NCBI RefSeq assembly: GCF_900476085.1
Contig: NZ_LS991952.1
Span: forward strand, 868,001 to 932,000
Source of the DNA: Mycoplasmoides gallisepticum
GTDB lineage: Bacteria; Bacillota_I; Bacilli_A; Mycoplasmatales; Mycoplasmoidaceae
Length of the DNA stretch: 64,000 bases
Direction of reading: 5' to 3'
Under the pieces are notes generated by a model. That model was not told where the DNA came from. It was given only the letters and a program-made list of their open reading frames with translations, and made no database searches. The position numbers were made by a program, and so were the translations under genes. Of the stretch, positions 1 to 11,995 are shown in pieces; the stretch's first letter is position 1; each line of letters opens with the position of its first letter.

Positions 1-1521
1 ATTGTTGCTGCTTTAGATTATGTTATTCAAGTCGAAGGTCGATTTGAATACCAACAAAATCAAGTCTTCACGATTAGAAACAAACCTAATTTTCGAGCTA
101 TGGTAATTAGTGCGACAACTGACACTGGTTTTTTAATCGTTGATGCTGCTAATGCTGACTTTGAGATTGGGGATGAGATCATTCCAACCAATAGTGATAA
201 TAATGTTAAAACAACCAAACAATACTTTGGTAATATCATTGATATTGATGGTAATATCCTATATCCCAAGAAGTACAAACCGGAGTTTCAAGCTAACTCA
301 TTATCATCTAATGCGTTTGCCACTTCAAGAAACTTATTAGAAGTTAACCGTTTAAACGAACAACTATATACAGGGATCATGGCCATTGATCTCTTGATGC
401 CAATCGGTAAGGGACAAAGAGAGTTAATTATCGGTGATAGAGGTACGGGTAAAACCCATATCGTACTAAATGCGATTATTAACCAAACGATCCGTAAGAC
501 TAATGTTAAATGTATCTATGTTTCAATTGGTCAAAAACGTCAGAACGTAGCTGATGTTTATGAAACTCTTAAAAAACATGGGGCACTAGAAAACACAATT
601 ATTATTGATGCTCCTGCTACTAATTCTTACCACCAATATTTAGCTCCTTATGTAGCAATGGCACACGCTGAAAACATCTCTCACTTCCAAGATGTTTTAG
701 TAATCTTTGATGACTTAACCAAACACGCTAATATCTACCGTGAAATGTCTTTATTAGTTAACCGTCCCGTTGGTAAAGAAGCATTCCCTGGTGATATCTT
801 CTTTAGTCATGCTTCTGTGCTTGAACGTGCAGGAAAGTTTGCTGACCGTAAATCAATTACTTGTTTACCAATCGTTAAAACCGTAAATAACGATATCACC
901 TCATTAATCTCATCTAACTTGATTTCGATTACTGATGGTCAGATCGTAACTAATACTGATCTATTTGCTAATGGGATTTTACCCGCAATTAATATTGACC
1001 TATCAGTTTCGCGTATAGGTAGTTCAGTACAATCAAGTGTGATTGCTAAAGTAGCTTCGCAAATTAATAAGAAGTATCGTGCTTATAAGCGTCAAAGTAA
1101 GTTATGAACTTTAAAATATGATCTTAATGAAGAAACAGCTGATCTAATCAGTAAAGGTAAAGCAATCGAACAGCTGTTTATTCAAAAAGGATTTGCTCCC
1201 TACACTGAACGGTTCATGTTGTTAATTACCAAACTAATCCTTTGGGGCACCCTTCGTAAGGTTGATAACAAAGCCCAAGAAGCACTATCATTTATTAACG
1301 CCTTAATTGATACCGATCCGATTGCTAAGTGGATCTATGATCACTTAGAATCAGGTCAAGACTTTAATGATGACTTAATGCGTAACTTCTTTGAATACTC
1401 ATTAAGTCAGTACTTCAAGTACAAAAACTATGATTTACAGATAGATGTTGATAAGAAATTTATTGATTTCAAACCAGAAGAGTTACAAGCAATTGTTAAT
1501 AATATGAAAGGAGCTTTATAA
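1..1521 (+). CDS. F1-like ATPase alpha-type subunit (MSC_0619 family), 5' end outside window
   Basis: About 506 residues are visible and the gene starts before the window. A Walker A loop GDRGTGKT lies at visible residues 145-152, within the RecA-type fold of F1 alpha/beta subunits, and the downstream part has the helical C-terminal domain. TGA at 1105-1107 is read as Trp. The sequence is much more diverged than a housekeeping AtpA, and the next gene is a beta-like subunit followed by DUF31 lipoproteins rather than atpC. This is the known layout of the extra F1-like ATPase clusters of mollicutes, which have been proposed to work with the Ig-binding/Ig-cleaving MIB-MIP proteins. The stop overlaps the next start by one base (TAATG), so the two are translationally coupled. 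Confidence is high for the superfamily and moderate for the exact subfamily. Confidence 0.85.
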
Positions 1522-2921
1522 TGATCGGACACATTACTAAGATCTGAAATAATGTTGTGGAAGCAACATTTAAAAAAGAAGAACTACCAAAAGTAGATTT
1601 CATCTTAACTTTACACAATAACACCTGTGTGTTGTTGGTAAAAAGAATTATTGATGATACCAGTGTTAGAGCGATCGTTATTTACCAAAAGCAAAGCATT
1701 AAGATTGGTGATCAAGTTGTTAATACTAATGACACCCTAAAAGTACCAGTTGGTCAAGCAGCTAAAAATAATATCTATGATATCTCTGGAGTACCGATGT
1801 TACAACAACGTGCTAAAGGGATTAAGTACATTGAGATGAACTCAACGATTAGAAAAGAAAAGAAGATCTATTCTAAACATGAGATTCTAGAAACTGGGAT
1901 TAAAGCAATCGATTTCTTTATGCCAATCCTTAAAGGTCATAACCTTGGAATCCTAGGTGGTGCTGGGGTTGGTAAAACCGTTTTAATGAAAGAGATTATC
2001 TTTAACTCTTCAAGATCAAATAGTGCTAAGAAAAACTCATCAATCTTCATTGGTTCAGGTGAACGTAGTCGTGAAGGGGTTGAACTGTACCAAGAGTTAG
2101 AACAATCTGACTTGATGAAAGACTCAATGATGTTCATCTCAAAGATGGACGAACCACCAGGAGCAAGAATGTCGATCGTTCCTTATGGGATTACTGCAGC
2201 TGAATATCTAAGAGATGTTGAAAAAGAAGATGTTCTATTATTCATCGATAATATCTTCAGATTTATCCAAGCTGGTAATGAAGTAGCTCCCGGGTTAAAT
2301 AAAAAACCGATCACTGGAGGTTACCAAGCAACTCTTGATACTGAAGTATCAAACGTTGAAGACCGCTTGTATGCTACAGAAGATGGTTCAATCACCTCGT
2401 TCCAAACATTGTTCTTACCAATGGACGATTTAGCTGACCCTTCAGCAGTATCGATCTTTAGTAACCTTGATGGTTCATTAGTATTATCACGTGAACAAAC
2501 TTCTAAAAATATCTTCCCCGCTTTTGACCCACTAGCTTCTTCATCTTCATCAGTGTCGCCTGATATTATCGGTCAAAGACACTATAATGCGATCATTGAA
2601 GTTAAAAGTATCTTACAAAAATACCGTGATCTAGAAGATGTAATCTTAATCCTGGGGATCGATGAACTTGATAAGGATAATAAGATCATCGTTAAGAAAG
2701 CATTACAGTTGCAAAACTTCTTTACCCAAAACTTCTTTGTGGCTGAAGCTTATACCAAAGCTAAGGGAGTATATGTTCCACTTGAAGAAACTCTTGAATC
2801 AGTAATTCGGATCGTTGAAGGTAAATATATCAACCAATCACCTGAGATCTTCTCATTTATTGGTTCTAACTTAAATTTACCAACAGACGAAGAGTTAAAT
2901 TTAAACAAAGTTGATCTTTAA
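1521..2921 (+). CDS. F1-like ATPase beta-type subunit (MSC_0618 family)
   Basis: The product is 466 residues. Walker A GGAGVGKT is at residues 146-153. The beta signatures VLLFIDNIFRF (Walker B) and DDLADPSAV are present, as is the catalytic-site GSGERSREG stretch. It would be the nucleotide-hydrolysing subunit paired with the alpha-like protein just upstream. The start ATG at 1521 overlaps the upstream TAA and has AAGGAG about 6 bases before it; an in-frame TGA at codon 9 is Trp, so the ATG/GTG codons further in are not needed. The gene is intact. A fragment of a second beta paralogue lies at the right edge of the window (63659-64000). Confidence 0.88.
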
Positions 2922-2958
2922 TCTTAAAAGATCAATCCTCTTTTTTCCATAAATTAAT

Positions 2959-4794
2959 ATGACTAAACGATGAACCAAATATTTGGCAGTATCATTAAGT
3001 AGCGCTCTGATTTTTAGCTCTTGTACTAATGCTAAAAATGAACCTGACCCAAATACAATGAGTGGCAGTTCAACCACTCCTGGGAACAATAATGGTAATC
3101 AACTTTATTCATTTAACCCTGATATTGATAATATTAATCAACCGATTCCAGCAAAAAATCAGTGAAGAAACCAGGTTGTCGATAATCAACGTGTGGTGGC
3201 TGATCAGTACCCTAATTTTGCTGCAACTACCAACTTTGTAAACTACTATCTTTACAACAACAAAAATACTCAAAAGCCATCATTCTGATTAAAAGATCGC
3301 GCAGATAAATCTCATGTTAGTCCATTCATCTTAACTAATGCTCAATTAAAAGCAATTAATGATAAAGCTAAAACAATTGATCAACCTAACTATCAAGATG
3401 CTTATGCTTATGGATTTGGTTTACCTGGTATTGATAAAGATAAGAAAACCTTAAATGATACCATTGATGTAATCAATGATACGAATTCAACTGTAAGTAT
3501 TCCTTATTACAATGTTAGAGGTAATAATTTAGCATCTATTGATCCAGGTAGGTCTTGGATGATTGCTAATAAAAAATATCAGCAATTGTCTAAAATTACT
3601 TATTCAATTCGAATAACTAATGAATTAAGTGATTCACCAATTAAACAAGATAATTCTAATCATGTTTCAGAGAATGCTGGAGATAATGTTGGTAATTGAA
3701 GCGGAACAGCTTGGTTGTTAGATTATGATTTAACTAGTGATAATTCATATCCAACAACTTGATATTTTGCTAGTAATTTTCACGTGTTGCAACACTTACA
3801 GTTAGCTGGAGATAGTCAAGCATTAATCCGTAATAATAATGCTCACACAACTAAGATCGAATTGTTCCAATTAGATCAATCAAAAGTTAAACTGGGTGAA
3901 AGAATTAGCCCACAACAAGCTCAAGGAGTTAATTTTCAAGATCCTTATTTAAAAGTTAATTCAATTAACCCTAGTAGTGTTAAAACTGTTTTTCTAGGGA
4001 ATGATGCGCTCAAACAAACTACTAGTTCATTTACTCAAGATGCTAAATACCAAGCAGCTCAAACATTATTAGATTTTGGTGTGATTAGAGTTACTTTTGA
4101 TAGTGCAGAAACCGCTAAAAGCGTAACCAACGATTACGCGGAATGAAAAGAAGAAGATAAATTTAAACCTGCTAAATATTCATATTTAGATGATGCTAAA
4201 TATGAATCATTACCTGCTAACAGTTTATATGCTCTAGGTTTTCCTACTTCTAGAGGTGATGGCATCCTTGATACAAGAATTTATGGTAATATTGATAATT
4301 TAAGAACACCATGAATTAACAAACCACAAAACACTAACGGTGTTAGCGAAGGTGGTGGAGATTTCTCTTGAAATGTTACTTCTAGGTCATTTGTTAATAA
4401 ACCAGGAATTACTGATATTTTCTTAACCAATCCAAGAATAGGTCGAGAAGCTAATAGTTTCTATAACGCTAACAAAACCGATTTTGCACATACTGGATTA
4501 GGTTATCTAATTGATCATTATGATATAACACCAGGTGGTAGTGGTTCACCAATCGTTAACTCTAATAACGAAATAGTTGGTTTAGTCTTTGCTTCAGATA
4601 ATGATGTTAACACCGGTATCTCATTAGCTCTTCACTCAGAAGGTTTTAATTATCAGAACTATTATGGTAATTACAACTTACCTAAATATGATCTAATTTA
4701 TGGGACTAATGATGAGAATCAAACTAAGTCTTACCACCAAGGGTTAAGACTAATTAATCCAGGTAAAAATATTAATACTTGGTTATTTCATTAA
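2959..4794 (+). CDS. DUF31 trypsin-like lipoprotein, MIP (Ig protease)-like
   Basis: The 611-residue protein begins with a basic n-region, a hydrophobic core and a lipobox ending SSC, so it should be a secreted lipoprotein. The chymotrypsin-fold signatures are visible: NFHVL with His275, and PGGSGSP with Ser528, each in a hydrophobic context usual for DUF31. TGA codons are Trp; no frame break was found. It lies 38 bases after the F1-like beta gene and is followed by a paralogue. In other mycoplasmas DUF31 lipoproteins in this position include MIP, which cleaves the VH domain of host IgG held by MIB. Substrate here is inference, since no MIB gene is in this part of the window. Confidence 0.8.
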
Positions 4795-4884
4795 TAGATA
4801 GATCTAATAATCAGAATTTATAAAGCTATGTTATATAATTAAATATAAGATAGCTGGCTTTATTAATCAAAATATAAGATTCAA

Positions 4885-6924
4885 ATGATTAAAGCTAAGT
4901 TTAGAACATTCAAATACTTATTCACTTTATTATCAGTTAGCTCGATAATCGTAGCAAGCTGTAATAGTGGTAAGAATTCACCTGAGGATCCACCAAAGGA
5001 AGAAGGAAAACCCAATCCAAGCGATCCCTCTAATCCTAATAATGGTGGAAACCCTTTTGGTCCTGGTGGTGGGAGTAGCGCAGCAAACTCAATTTCGTTA
5101 CCAGACCCTCAAGTAAATAACGCAATCATTAATGGTAAAAGAGTAGTTGCAAATCAATACCCTAATTATGATGCTTACATCAACCTTAATAATGTAAGCA
5201 AGGCTAGAGGTGAAGGACCTGTTAGTGAGACTTCAACACCAAATGCAGGGGTAACTAACCCTAATGATATTCCTCCAGAAAAATTAAAAGAATATGATGA
5301 TAAAGCTAAGAAATTAGGTTTACCAACCTATCGTGATGCTTTTGGTTATGGTTTTTTATTACCTAATATCGGTGAAGATGGAACTATTGGAAGTGGTCTT
5401 GTTCAAAGAAAGGACTTAAAAGGTCCTAATTTAATTCCAGCTTATCAACCTGGAGTTTTAGGTACTGGATTAAATTTTATTAACTTAGCTGACTCTACTG
5501 GATTTTTAGGTCTACCTAGAACGATCCTTAATGATCACTATCGTGATTTTTCTAAAACAGTTTATTCATTATATTACTCTAACATTTTATCAGATCCAGT
5601 GAAGAGTCGAGAATCTGAAAAGCTTACTGATGAGCAAAAGATTGATCAAAAATTACAATCTTACTTAGGTACAACTTGAATTTTAGATTATAAGTTGGCA
5701 GAAAATGGTAAATATCCAACAACTTGGTATTTTGCTAGCAACATGCACGTGTTAGAAAATCTATTGTTGCCAGATATCGCTGGAACCAGCAATGATTTTA
5801 GAGATTTTGAGAACAGAAAATACGAAACTAGAACAAATTTTGCTAGCTTAACTTTTGCCAACTATTGAAATAAGGATGTTACACCAACTGGTTCAAGATT
5901 TGCTACAACTCAGCCTAATGCTGTAACTACATTAAACTATATAAAAGAGCAAAATGTTGATGAAATTACAATAACTACACAAGAACAGTTCGATAAAATA
6001 TCTACACCTTATGTTAGGGTAAATATTCATCCTAAAAATATTAAACCAATCTTTTTAGGAGCTGATTTCTTAAAAGATAGCTCTGTTCCAAGCGAAAGAG
6101 GTCGATATAGTGATGCTAAAACGATGATTGACTTTGGTGTGATTGAAATCACATTTAACAATGAACAGATTGCGAAGTGATTAACTTCAGATTACGCTAA
6201 TTGACCTGCTGATAAAAAATATAAATTCGCTAGCTCTTCATTGCTAGATGACAAAACATATACAGATTTAAAACAAAACGACTTATACGCAATCGGATTC
6301 CCCAATTCTTATGATGACTATAAGATTAGATACCTCGGATCAGATGGGGAAAACATCATAGCGGATAGAAACTACGTTTCATTCTGATCAAACAAATCAG
6401 GTAACTATTACGCTAACTCTAATCCAACTAAATTCTTAAGAGATCACAAAGAACAAGGTGGTGATCTAAGTTGGTCTAATACAAGAACGTTTGTTAATAA
6501 ACCGGGTGTAACTGATTTATTCTTATCTTATCCATCATTTGATGGTTCACCTAAGATTTATTCAAGAATGAAATATGTTAACACTGGTTTAGGTTACTTA
6601 ATTAATAATTACGTACCTTCAGGTGGTGCTTCAGGTACAAGAATTATTGATAGTAACGGTCAAATTTGAGGAATCTTATATGGGGTTGCAAAAACTGGAA
6701 CTTCAGGTTATGTAACTGCACTTAGAAGTGAAGGTATGAACTATGATGGTTTATATGGATCATACAACTTACCTCAATATGATTTAGTTTATGGTGGTGG
6801 TAAAGACCAAAAAGATTCTTACCTTGATCAAATGATCAAAAGAAGAGCTAATGAAAAAACTTGATTGTTCCCTAATGGGGTCAACAGAAATAATGTCCCT
6901 GATCAATTTAAATTTAAAAATTAA
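4885..6924 (+). CDS. DUF31 trypsin-like lipoprotein, second copy
   Basis: The 679-residue protein has a signal peptide with lipobox VASC, then a low-complexity Pro/Asn/Gly/Ser linker (about residues 30-75) that would hold the catalytic part away from the membrane. SNMHVL gives His288. The serine loop reads GGASGTR (Ser583), unlike the GGSGSP of the preceding paralogue: one residue longer, with Pro replaced. Both proteins share the block around PTTWYFASN before the His, a FVNKPG(V/I)TD segment and a YNLP..DL.YG segment near the end, so they are a tandem duplication. The different serine loop suggests a different substrate or altered activity. The gene ends shortly before a strong terminator. 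Confidence 0.78.
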
Positions 6925-6984
6925 CCAATTTTAAAGAGATCAGATCAACTTAAAGAAAATAATTTATAATAACTAACTAGTAAA

Positions 6985-7014
6985 AATATGGGTAAACTTA
7001 TACTCATATTTTTT
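6985..7014 (+). terminator. Rho-independent terminator after the DUF31 genes
   Basis: The 10-bp stem AATATGGGTA / TACTCATATT (one G-U pair), with loop AACTTA, is followed by a T run. It closes the F1-like ATPase/DUF31 transcript and separates it from rpoE. Confidence 0.8.
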
Positions 7015-7054
7015 ATTGGTATATATATAATTAAAAAGATATATTTTATATAAA

Positions 7055-7459
7055 ATGACTTCATTAATTGATAAGGCTTACGAAGTTGCCCAAAAAAACT
7101 TTGTCAAGAAGGAATTTACTTTTAACGACTTATGAAAACTAGTTGTTAAAGACGAAAACTTCAATAAAAAAGATGCTCAAGAACTAATTGGAGCATTCTA
7201 TACTGATTTAATTCAAGACACTAGATTTGTTTATGTTGGTGACCAAAAATGGTTAATTAAATCAATGATGCTTCATGATGAATGAGCAAAATTATCTGAA
7301 ACATTACATAACCAACAAGAATACCTTGAAGAAGGTTATGAACACGTGAAGGTTCAAGTTGAAGTTGATGAATCTTCTCCTGAAATTAGCAATGAAGGTG
7401 AAGAATCTTCATTAATCGACGACAATATTATTGTTGATTCAACAGAGGAGGAAAATTAA
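7055..7459 (+). CDS. rpoE: RNA polymerase delta subunit
   Basis: The 134-residue protein has an N-terminal HARE-HTH domain (about residues 1-90, with the Trp-rich FTFNDLWKLV and QKWLIK segments) and an acidic tail rich in Glu, Asp and Ser. This is the layout of the Firmicutes/mollicute delta subunit, which binds RNA polymerase and speeds its recycling. The position just before fba is shared with many Firmicutes. The start follows an AT-rich leader with TATATT elements and no clear Shine-Dalgarno sequence. Confidence 0.85.
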
Positions 7460-7465
7460 TAAATT

Positions 7466-8338
7466 ATGTCTAAACTAGTTAATGCTAAAGCAATGATTCA
7501 AAAAGCCACTAAAGAAGGTTATGCCATTGCTCATATTAATACGAACAACTTAGAATGAACTAGAGCAATCTTATTAGCAGCTCAAGAAACTAATGCCCCT
7601 GTGATCGTGGCTGCTAGTGAAGGTGCTGTTAAATATATGGGCGGATATCAAGTCGTTTATCATATCGTAAATGATGCAATCAACAATTTAAATATTACCG
7701 TACCAGTAGCTTTACACCTTGACCATGGTACTTATGAAGGTGTTTTTAAGGCATTAGAAGCTGGTTTTAGTTCGGTAATGTTTGATGGTTCTCACTTACC
7801 TTTTGCTGAAAACTATGAGAAATCAATTAAAGTAATCGAAGCAGCAAAAAAATACAACGCTTCAGTAGAACTTGAAGTTGGTACGATCGGTGGTGAAGAA
7901 GACGGTGTTGTTGGTAATGGTGAGTTAGCAAACCCGCAAGAATGCAAGAAGATGAAAGACTTAGGCTGTGACATGTTAGCAGCTGGTATTGGCAATATCC
8001 ACGGAATTTATCCCCCTACTTGAAAGTCTTTAAACTTTGAAGTTTTAAGTGAACTTAAAAAAGCTAGTGATGCTTCTTTAGTACTACACGGTGGTAGTGG
8101 TATTCCTAATGAACAAGTGAAAAAAGCAATTAGTTTAGGTGTAACTAAAGTTAATGTTAATACCGAATGTCAATTAGCTTTTGCTAGCGCAACAAGAAAA
8201 TACATCTTAGAAGAAAAAGATCTTGATCAACACAAAAAAGGTTATGACCCTAGAAAACTATTAAAACCAGGGTTTGAAGCGATCAAAGCTACTTGTATTG
8301 AAAAGATCAAGTTATTCGGTTCAGAGAACAAAGCTTAG
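7466..8338 (+). CDS. fba: Fructose-bisphosphate aldolase, class II
   Basis: The 290-residue product has the metal-dependent class II motifs in order: ALHLDHGTYEG (catalytic Asp and a Zn-binding His), the VELEVGTIGGEEDGV loop, GNIHG (Zn-binding His), LHGGSG (phosphate binding) and KVNVNTECQ. It splits fructose-1,6-bisphosphate into the two triose phosphates in glycolysis, which is the main energy pathway in this organism. It starts 6 bases after rpoE with AGAGGAGG-type sequence inside the rpoE 3' end. Length is normal for the short class II form. Confidence 0.95.
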
Positions 8339-8348
8339 TTAATCTAAT

Positions 8349-9452
8349 ATGTTAAAAGCAGGTATTATTGGATTGCCCAATGTTGGTAAATCCACATTAT
8401 TTAACGCGATTACAAACGCTAATAGCTTGGTTGCTAACTATCCTTTTGCCACAATCGAACCTAGCTTTGGGATCGTTGAATTACTTGATGATCGCTTAAA
8501 CCAATTGGCTAAGCAAATCAAACCAGATAAGGTTGTTTATGCAACAATCATGTTTGTTGATATAGCTGGTCTAGTTAAAAACGCTTCTAAAGGTGAAGGT
8601 TTAGGGAATAAATTCTTAAACAATATCCGTGAAGTGGATTGTTTAATTCACGTGGTCAGATGTTTTGATAATAAAAACATCACCCACGTGCACAACCATG
8701 TTGATCCAATTAATGATATCGAAACGATCAATCTAGAGTTGATTATCTCTGATCTAGAGATCGTTGATAATCGAATTAATAAAATTAAAAGAAAATACGA
8801 ATCAGGTGATCGAACAGTAGTAGTTGAATACGAACTACTGAATAAGATTAAAAAAACTCTTGAGCTTAATCAGATGTTAGATCTATCTGAATATACTCAA
8901 GAAGAATTAACGATCATTAAGAACTTTAATTTATTAACAGCTAAACCTAGAATCTACGTAGGTAATATTAATGACAAATACCTAACAGATCCACTAAAAA
9001 GCCCGCACGTTCAAGCGTTAGCTGATTTTTGTCAAAAACACTCAGAACAATACTTAACGATCAGTGCTGAGATCGAACAAGAGATCTCTAATTTTTTTGG
9101 TCAAGGAAAAGAATTAGAAGAGATAACTGAACTATTTGGGATTAAAGAAACTGGTTTAAACAAGATTGCTTTTAAAGCTTATGAGATGCTTGGATTATGT
9201 ACTTTCTTTACTTGTGGTAAAAAAGAAGTTAGAGCTTGAACGTTTAAAAAGAACTCTTTAGCACCAACTTGTGCTGGAATTATCCACTCTGATCTTGAAC
9301 GAGGTTTTATTAAAGCCGAAGTAATCTATTGATCTGATCTAATCCAATATGGTTCTGAATTAAAAGCTAAAGAAGCAGGTAAACTCCGTCTTGAAGGTAA
9401 GCAATATGTTGTTCGAGACGGTGATGTCATTACTTTCAAATTTAATGTTTAA
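8349..9452 (+). CDS. ychF: Ribosome-binding ATPase of the Obg-related family
   Basis: The 367-residue product has the P-loop GLPNVGKST (residues 8-16), the switch region [15 protein letters not shown] with GLGN, and a C-terminal TGS-like domain after the coiled-coil arm. These are hallmarks of YchF/Ola1, a translation-associated ATPase. Two TGA codons in the C-terminal quarter are Trp. It starts 10 bases after fba, so the two are probably cotranscribed. Confidence 0.95.
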
Positions 9453-9513
9453 AGAAAAATTTAGTTCAATAGAATAAAAATTCTATAAATATAAATATAG
9501 GGGATTATTTAGA

Positions 9514-10188
9514 ATGGCTAAGAAGAACGCAATGACCACCACTAATGGTTGAATCGAAGCAATTTGTGGTCCGATGTTTGCTGGTAAAACAGATGAACTA
9601 ATTCGCAAGATTAAACGTTATGAGTATGCTGATGTAAAGTCGTTGGTCTTTTCACCAGCAACTGATACTCGTTCAGCTCAAGAGATTATCAACTCTCGAG
9701 ATGGGCGTAGAATTGGTTCAATAAAGATCAAAAAAGCATTTGAAATCTATGATTATGTTTTATTACATAAACCACAATTAGTTGGAATTGACGAAGTGCA
9801 ATTCTTTGATGATTCAATTGTTGAAGTCATCCAAACATTAGCTGATAACCAAATTAACGTAATTGTGGCTGGTTTAGACCGTGATTTTAGAGGTGAACCT
9901 TTTGGTCCAATTCCTAAGATTTTAGGAATTGCAGAATCAGTAATCCGCTTAACCGCAATCTGTTCTGAGTGTGGTGCTGAAGCTAGTCGAAGTCAACGTT
10001 TAATTGATAACCAACCAGCTGACTACAATTGCGAAACGATTCTTATTGGTGACACTGAATCATACGCGCCAAGATGTCGTCATCACCATAAAGTGCCTAA
10101 CCGGCCAATTAACGATCAAACCAAGAATTTCAAACGTGCACTAAAAAATAATTTTGATAAAATAGTAGAGCAATCTTCAAAAGATTAA
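9514..10188 (+). CDS. tdk: Thymidine kinase
   Basis: The 224-residue protein has the type II thymidine kinase layout: P-loop GPMFAGKT, Walker B/catalytic IDEVQFF, and a structural Zn site (CSECGAEASRSQR and a distal Cys with PRCRHHH). It phosphorylates thymidine in the nucleoside salvage on which mollicutes depend. The start ATG at 9514 is upstream of a TGA Trp codon and follows a purine-rich AGGGGATT. It lies between ychF and rplK, with a 92-base leader after it. Confidence 0.93.
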
Positions 10189-10209
10189 GATTGTGAAATT
10201 CTAATTTGG

Positions 10210-10238
10210 TGCAGAAGAACTTTGTTCGCTATACTGCA
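10210..10238 (+). promoter_or_regulatory. Structured leader hairpin before rplK-rplA
   Basis: In the 92 bases before rplK, TGCAG (10210-10214) pairs with CTGCA (10234-10238) and GAAC pairs with GTTC inside, giving two short helices with an asymmetric internal loop. L1 is known to repress the L11-L1 operon by binding such a leader in other bacteria; that this hairpin is the L1 site is inference from position and shape. Confidence 0.4.
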
Positions 10239-10280
10239 TAAAGAACATTCAAAAATTTTTAATATAGAAAGGTGTTGCTT

Positions 10281-10730
10281 GTGGCTAAAAAAGAAATCAC
10301 AAGAATTGCCAAACTAGAACTAATCGGTGGTCAGGCTAAGCCTGGACCAGCTTTAGCTTCAGTTGGGATTAATATGGGTGAATTCACCAAACAATTTAAC
10401 GAAAAAACTAAAGACCGAATGGGAGACGTAGTTCCTGTTATTATTACTGCATTTAATGACAAGAGCTTCTTATTCGAATTAAAAACAACTCCAGTAACGG
10501 TTCTTTTAAAAAAAGCTGCTAAGATCGAAAGTGGTGCTAAAAACCCTAAGACTGAAAAAGTTGGAAAGATCTCTAAAGCAGAAGCTTTAAAGATTGCTGA
10601 ATATAAGATGGCTGATCTTAATGCTTATGATACTGAAGCTGCTTTAAGAATGATCGCTGGTACAGCTAAACAAATGGGATTAGAGATCGAAGGTGTTGAT
10701 CCTGTTACTAAGAGCAAGAAAGGATCTTAA
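10281..10730 (+). CDS. rplK: 50S ribosomal protein L11
   Basis: The 149-residue product carries the conserved L11 core with [19 protein letters not shown] and [12 protein letters not shown], and the C-terminal 23S rRNA-binding domain. It forms the GTPase-associated centre stalk base. I place the start at the GTG at 10281, because AGAAAGG ends 8 bases before it and the family begins near MAKK; a GTG at 10272 is in frame but overlaps that Shine-Dalgarno sequence. Confidence 0.95.
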   Translation: MAKKEITRIAKLELIGGQAKPGPALASVGINMGEFTKQFNEKTKDRMGDVVPVIITAFNDKSFLFELKTTPVTVLLKKAAKIESGAKNPKTEKVGKISKAEALKIAEYKMADLNAYDTEAALRMIAGTAKQMGLEIEGVDPVTKSKKGS

Positions 10731-10736
10731 TCAACG

Positions 10737-11417
10737 ATGGCGAAGAAATTAACTAAGAAAACTAAAGCTGCGCTAGGTAGTTTTGATCCTAAACAGATCT
10801 ATGATCTAGATAAAGCAATTGAAATCGCTAAAAAAACAGCAACAACTAAATTTGAAAGTTCAATTGATATTGCTATCAAATTGAACTTAGATACAACTAA
10901 AGCTGATCAACAACTAAGAGGGGCAATCTCATTACCTCACAACGTTTCAAAACCAATCAGAATCTTAGCTATTACCGACCAACAAACTGAAGCTAAACAA
11001 GCTGGTGCTGACTTTGTTGGTGAGATCGATAAGATTAATGAGATTAAAGCTGGTTGAATGGACTTTGATGTGATCATTACCAACCCTAAATTCATGATCG
11101 AACTAGGTAAACTAGGTAAGATCTTGGGTCCTAAGGGATTAATGCCTAACCCTAAAACAGGTACTGTTACTCAAGATATTGCTACAGCAATTACTGAGTA
11201 CAGAAAAGGTAAGAAAGAATACCGTACTGACACATTTGGTAATATCCACATGACTGTTGGTAAACAATCAACTGATACTAATAAGATCGTTGAAAACGCT
11301 AACGCATTAATCGACTTAATCAAGTCAAGAAGACCAAGTGCTGTTAAAGGTGTTTATATCCAAAACATCTCGGTATCATCAACAATGGGTCCAGGAGTTA
11401 AGGTTAAAATTAATTAG
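10737..11417 (+). CDS. rplA: 50S ribosomal protein L1
   Basis: The 226-residue protein has the L1 signature around KLGKILGPKGLMPNPKTGT and the two-domain length of the family. It binds 23S rRNA at the L1 stalk and, in other bacteria, represses its own operon. It starts 6 bases after rplK with AAAGGA upstream. A TGA at 11055 is Trp. A strong terminator follows the stop directly. Confidence 0.96.
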
Positions 11418-11438
11418 GTCACCTAATTAATTTTTTTT
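11409..11438 (+). terminator. Rho-independent terminator after rplA
   Basis: ATTAATTAGGT and its exact reverse complement ACCTAATTAAT surround a single C; in RNA this folds as an 8-bp stem with a 5-base loop or longer. A run of eight T follows. It overlaps the rplA stop codon. Confidence 0.85.
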
Positions 11439-11443
11439 ATCAT

Positions 11444-11995
11444 ATGAAACTTATTGTCGGTTTAGGCAATCCTGGGTTTGAATACGAACACACTCGTCAT
11501 AATATCGGATTTAAGATTATTGACAAGTTATTAGATGTTTTAAATTTGGAATTAAATAAATCCCAATTTAATGGCCTTTATGTCAAGCATGATGATTTTA
11601 TTATTGCCAAACCCTTAACTTATATGAACTTGTCGGGTAATTTTATCCGTCAACTAGTTAACTTTTATAAGATTCAGATCGATGATATCTTAGTAATCCA
11701 TGATGAGTTAGCTTTTAATCTAGGAGTGGTGAGATTAAAGCAAAACGGTTCAGCTAACGGTCAGAAGGGTGTGGCTAATATTATTAGCCAGCTAGGCACA
11801 CAAAATTTCAAGCGCCTAAGGGTTGGAATTAAAAACGAAGATCTAAAAAATATTGCCTCATTTGTTTTAAGTAAGTTTGCTCCTAACGAATTAATCTTAT
11901 TAGAAAGCGCAATCGCTTCAGCTAGTGTGATTGCTTATGATTTTCTTAAATCAAATAAGAGCTTTAGCAAATTAATGAATGAGTACAACCAATAA
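11444..11995 (+). CDS. pth: Peptidyl-tRNA hydrolase
   Basis: The 183-residue product has the Pth signatures [15 protein letters not shown] (Asn9, catalytic His19), the central substrate-binding Asn-Gly region, and the HDEL motif. It releases peptides from dropped peptidyl-tRNA. The ATG lies just past the rplA terminator. Its 3' end overlaps tilS by 17 bases, so the two are coupled. Confidence 0.94.
   Translation: MKLIVGLGNPGFEYEHTRHNIGFKIIDKLLDVLNLELNKSQFNGLYVKHDDFIIAKPLTYMNLSGNFIRQLVNFYKIQIDDILVIHDELAFNLGVVRLKQNGSANGQKGVANIISQLGTQNFKRLRVGIKNEDLKNIASFVLSKFAPNELILLESAIASASVIAYDFLKSNKSFSKLMNEYNQ

Noticed and set aside
1..2921. The housekeeping F1F0 ATP synthase operon
   Set aside because: Only alpha- and beta-like genes are followed by DUF31 lipoproteins, and the sequences are too diverged; it fits the extra F1-like cluster.
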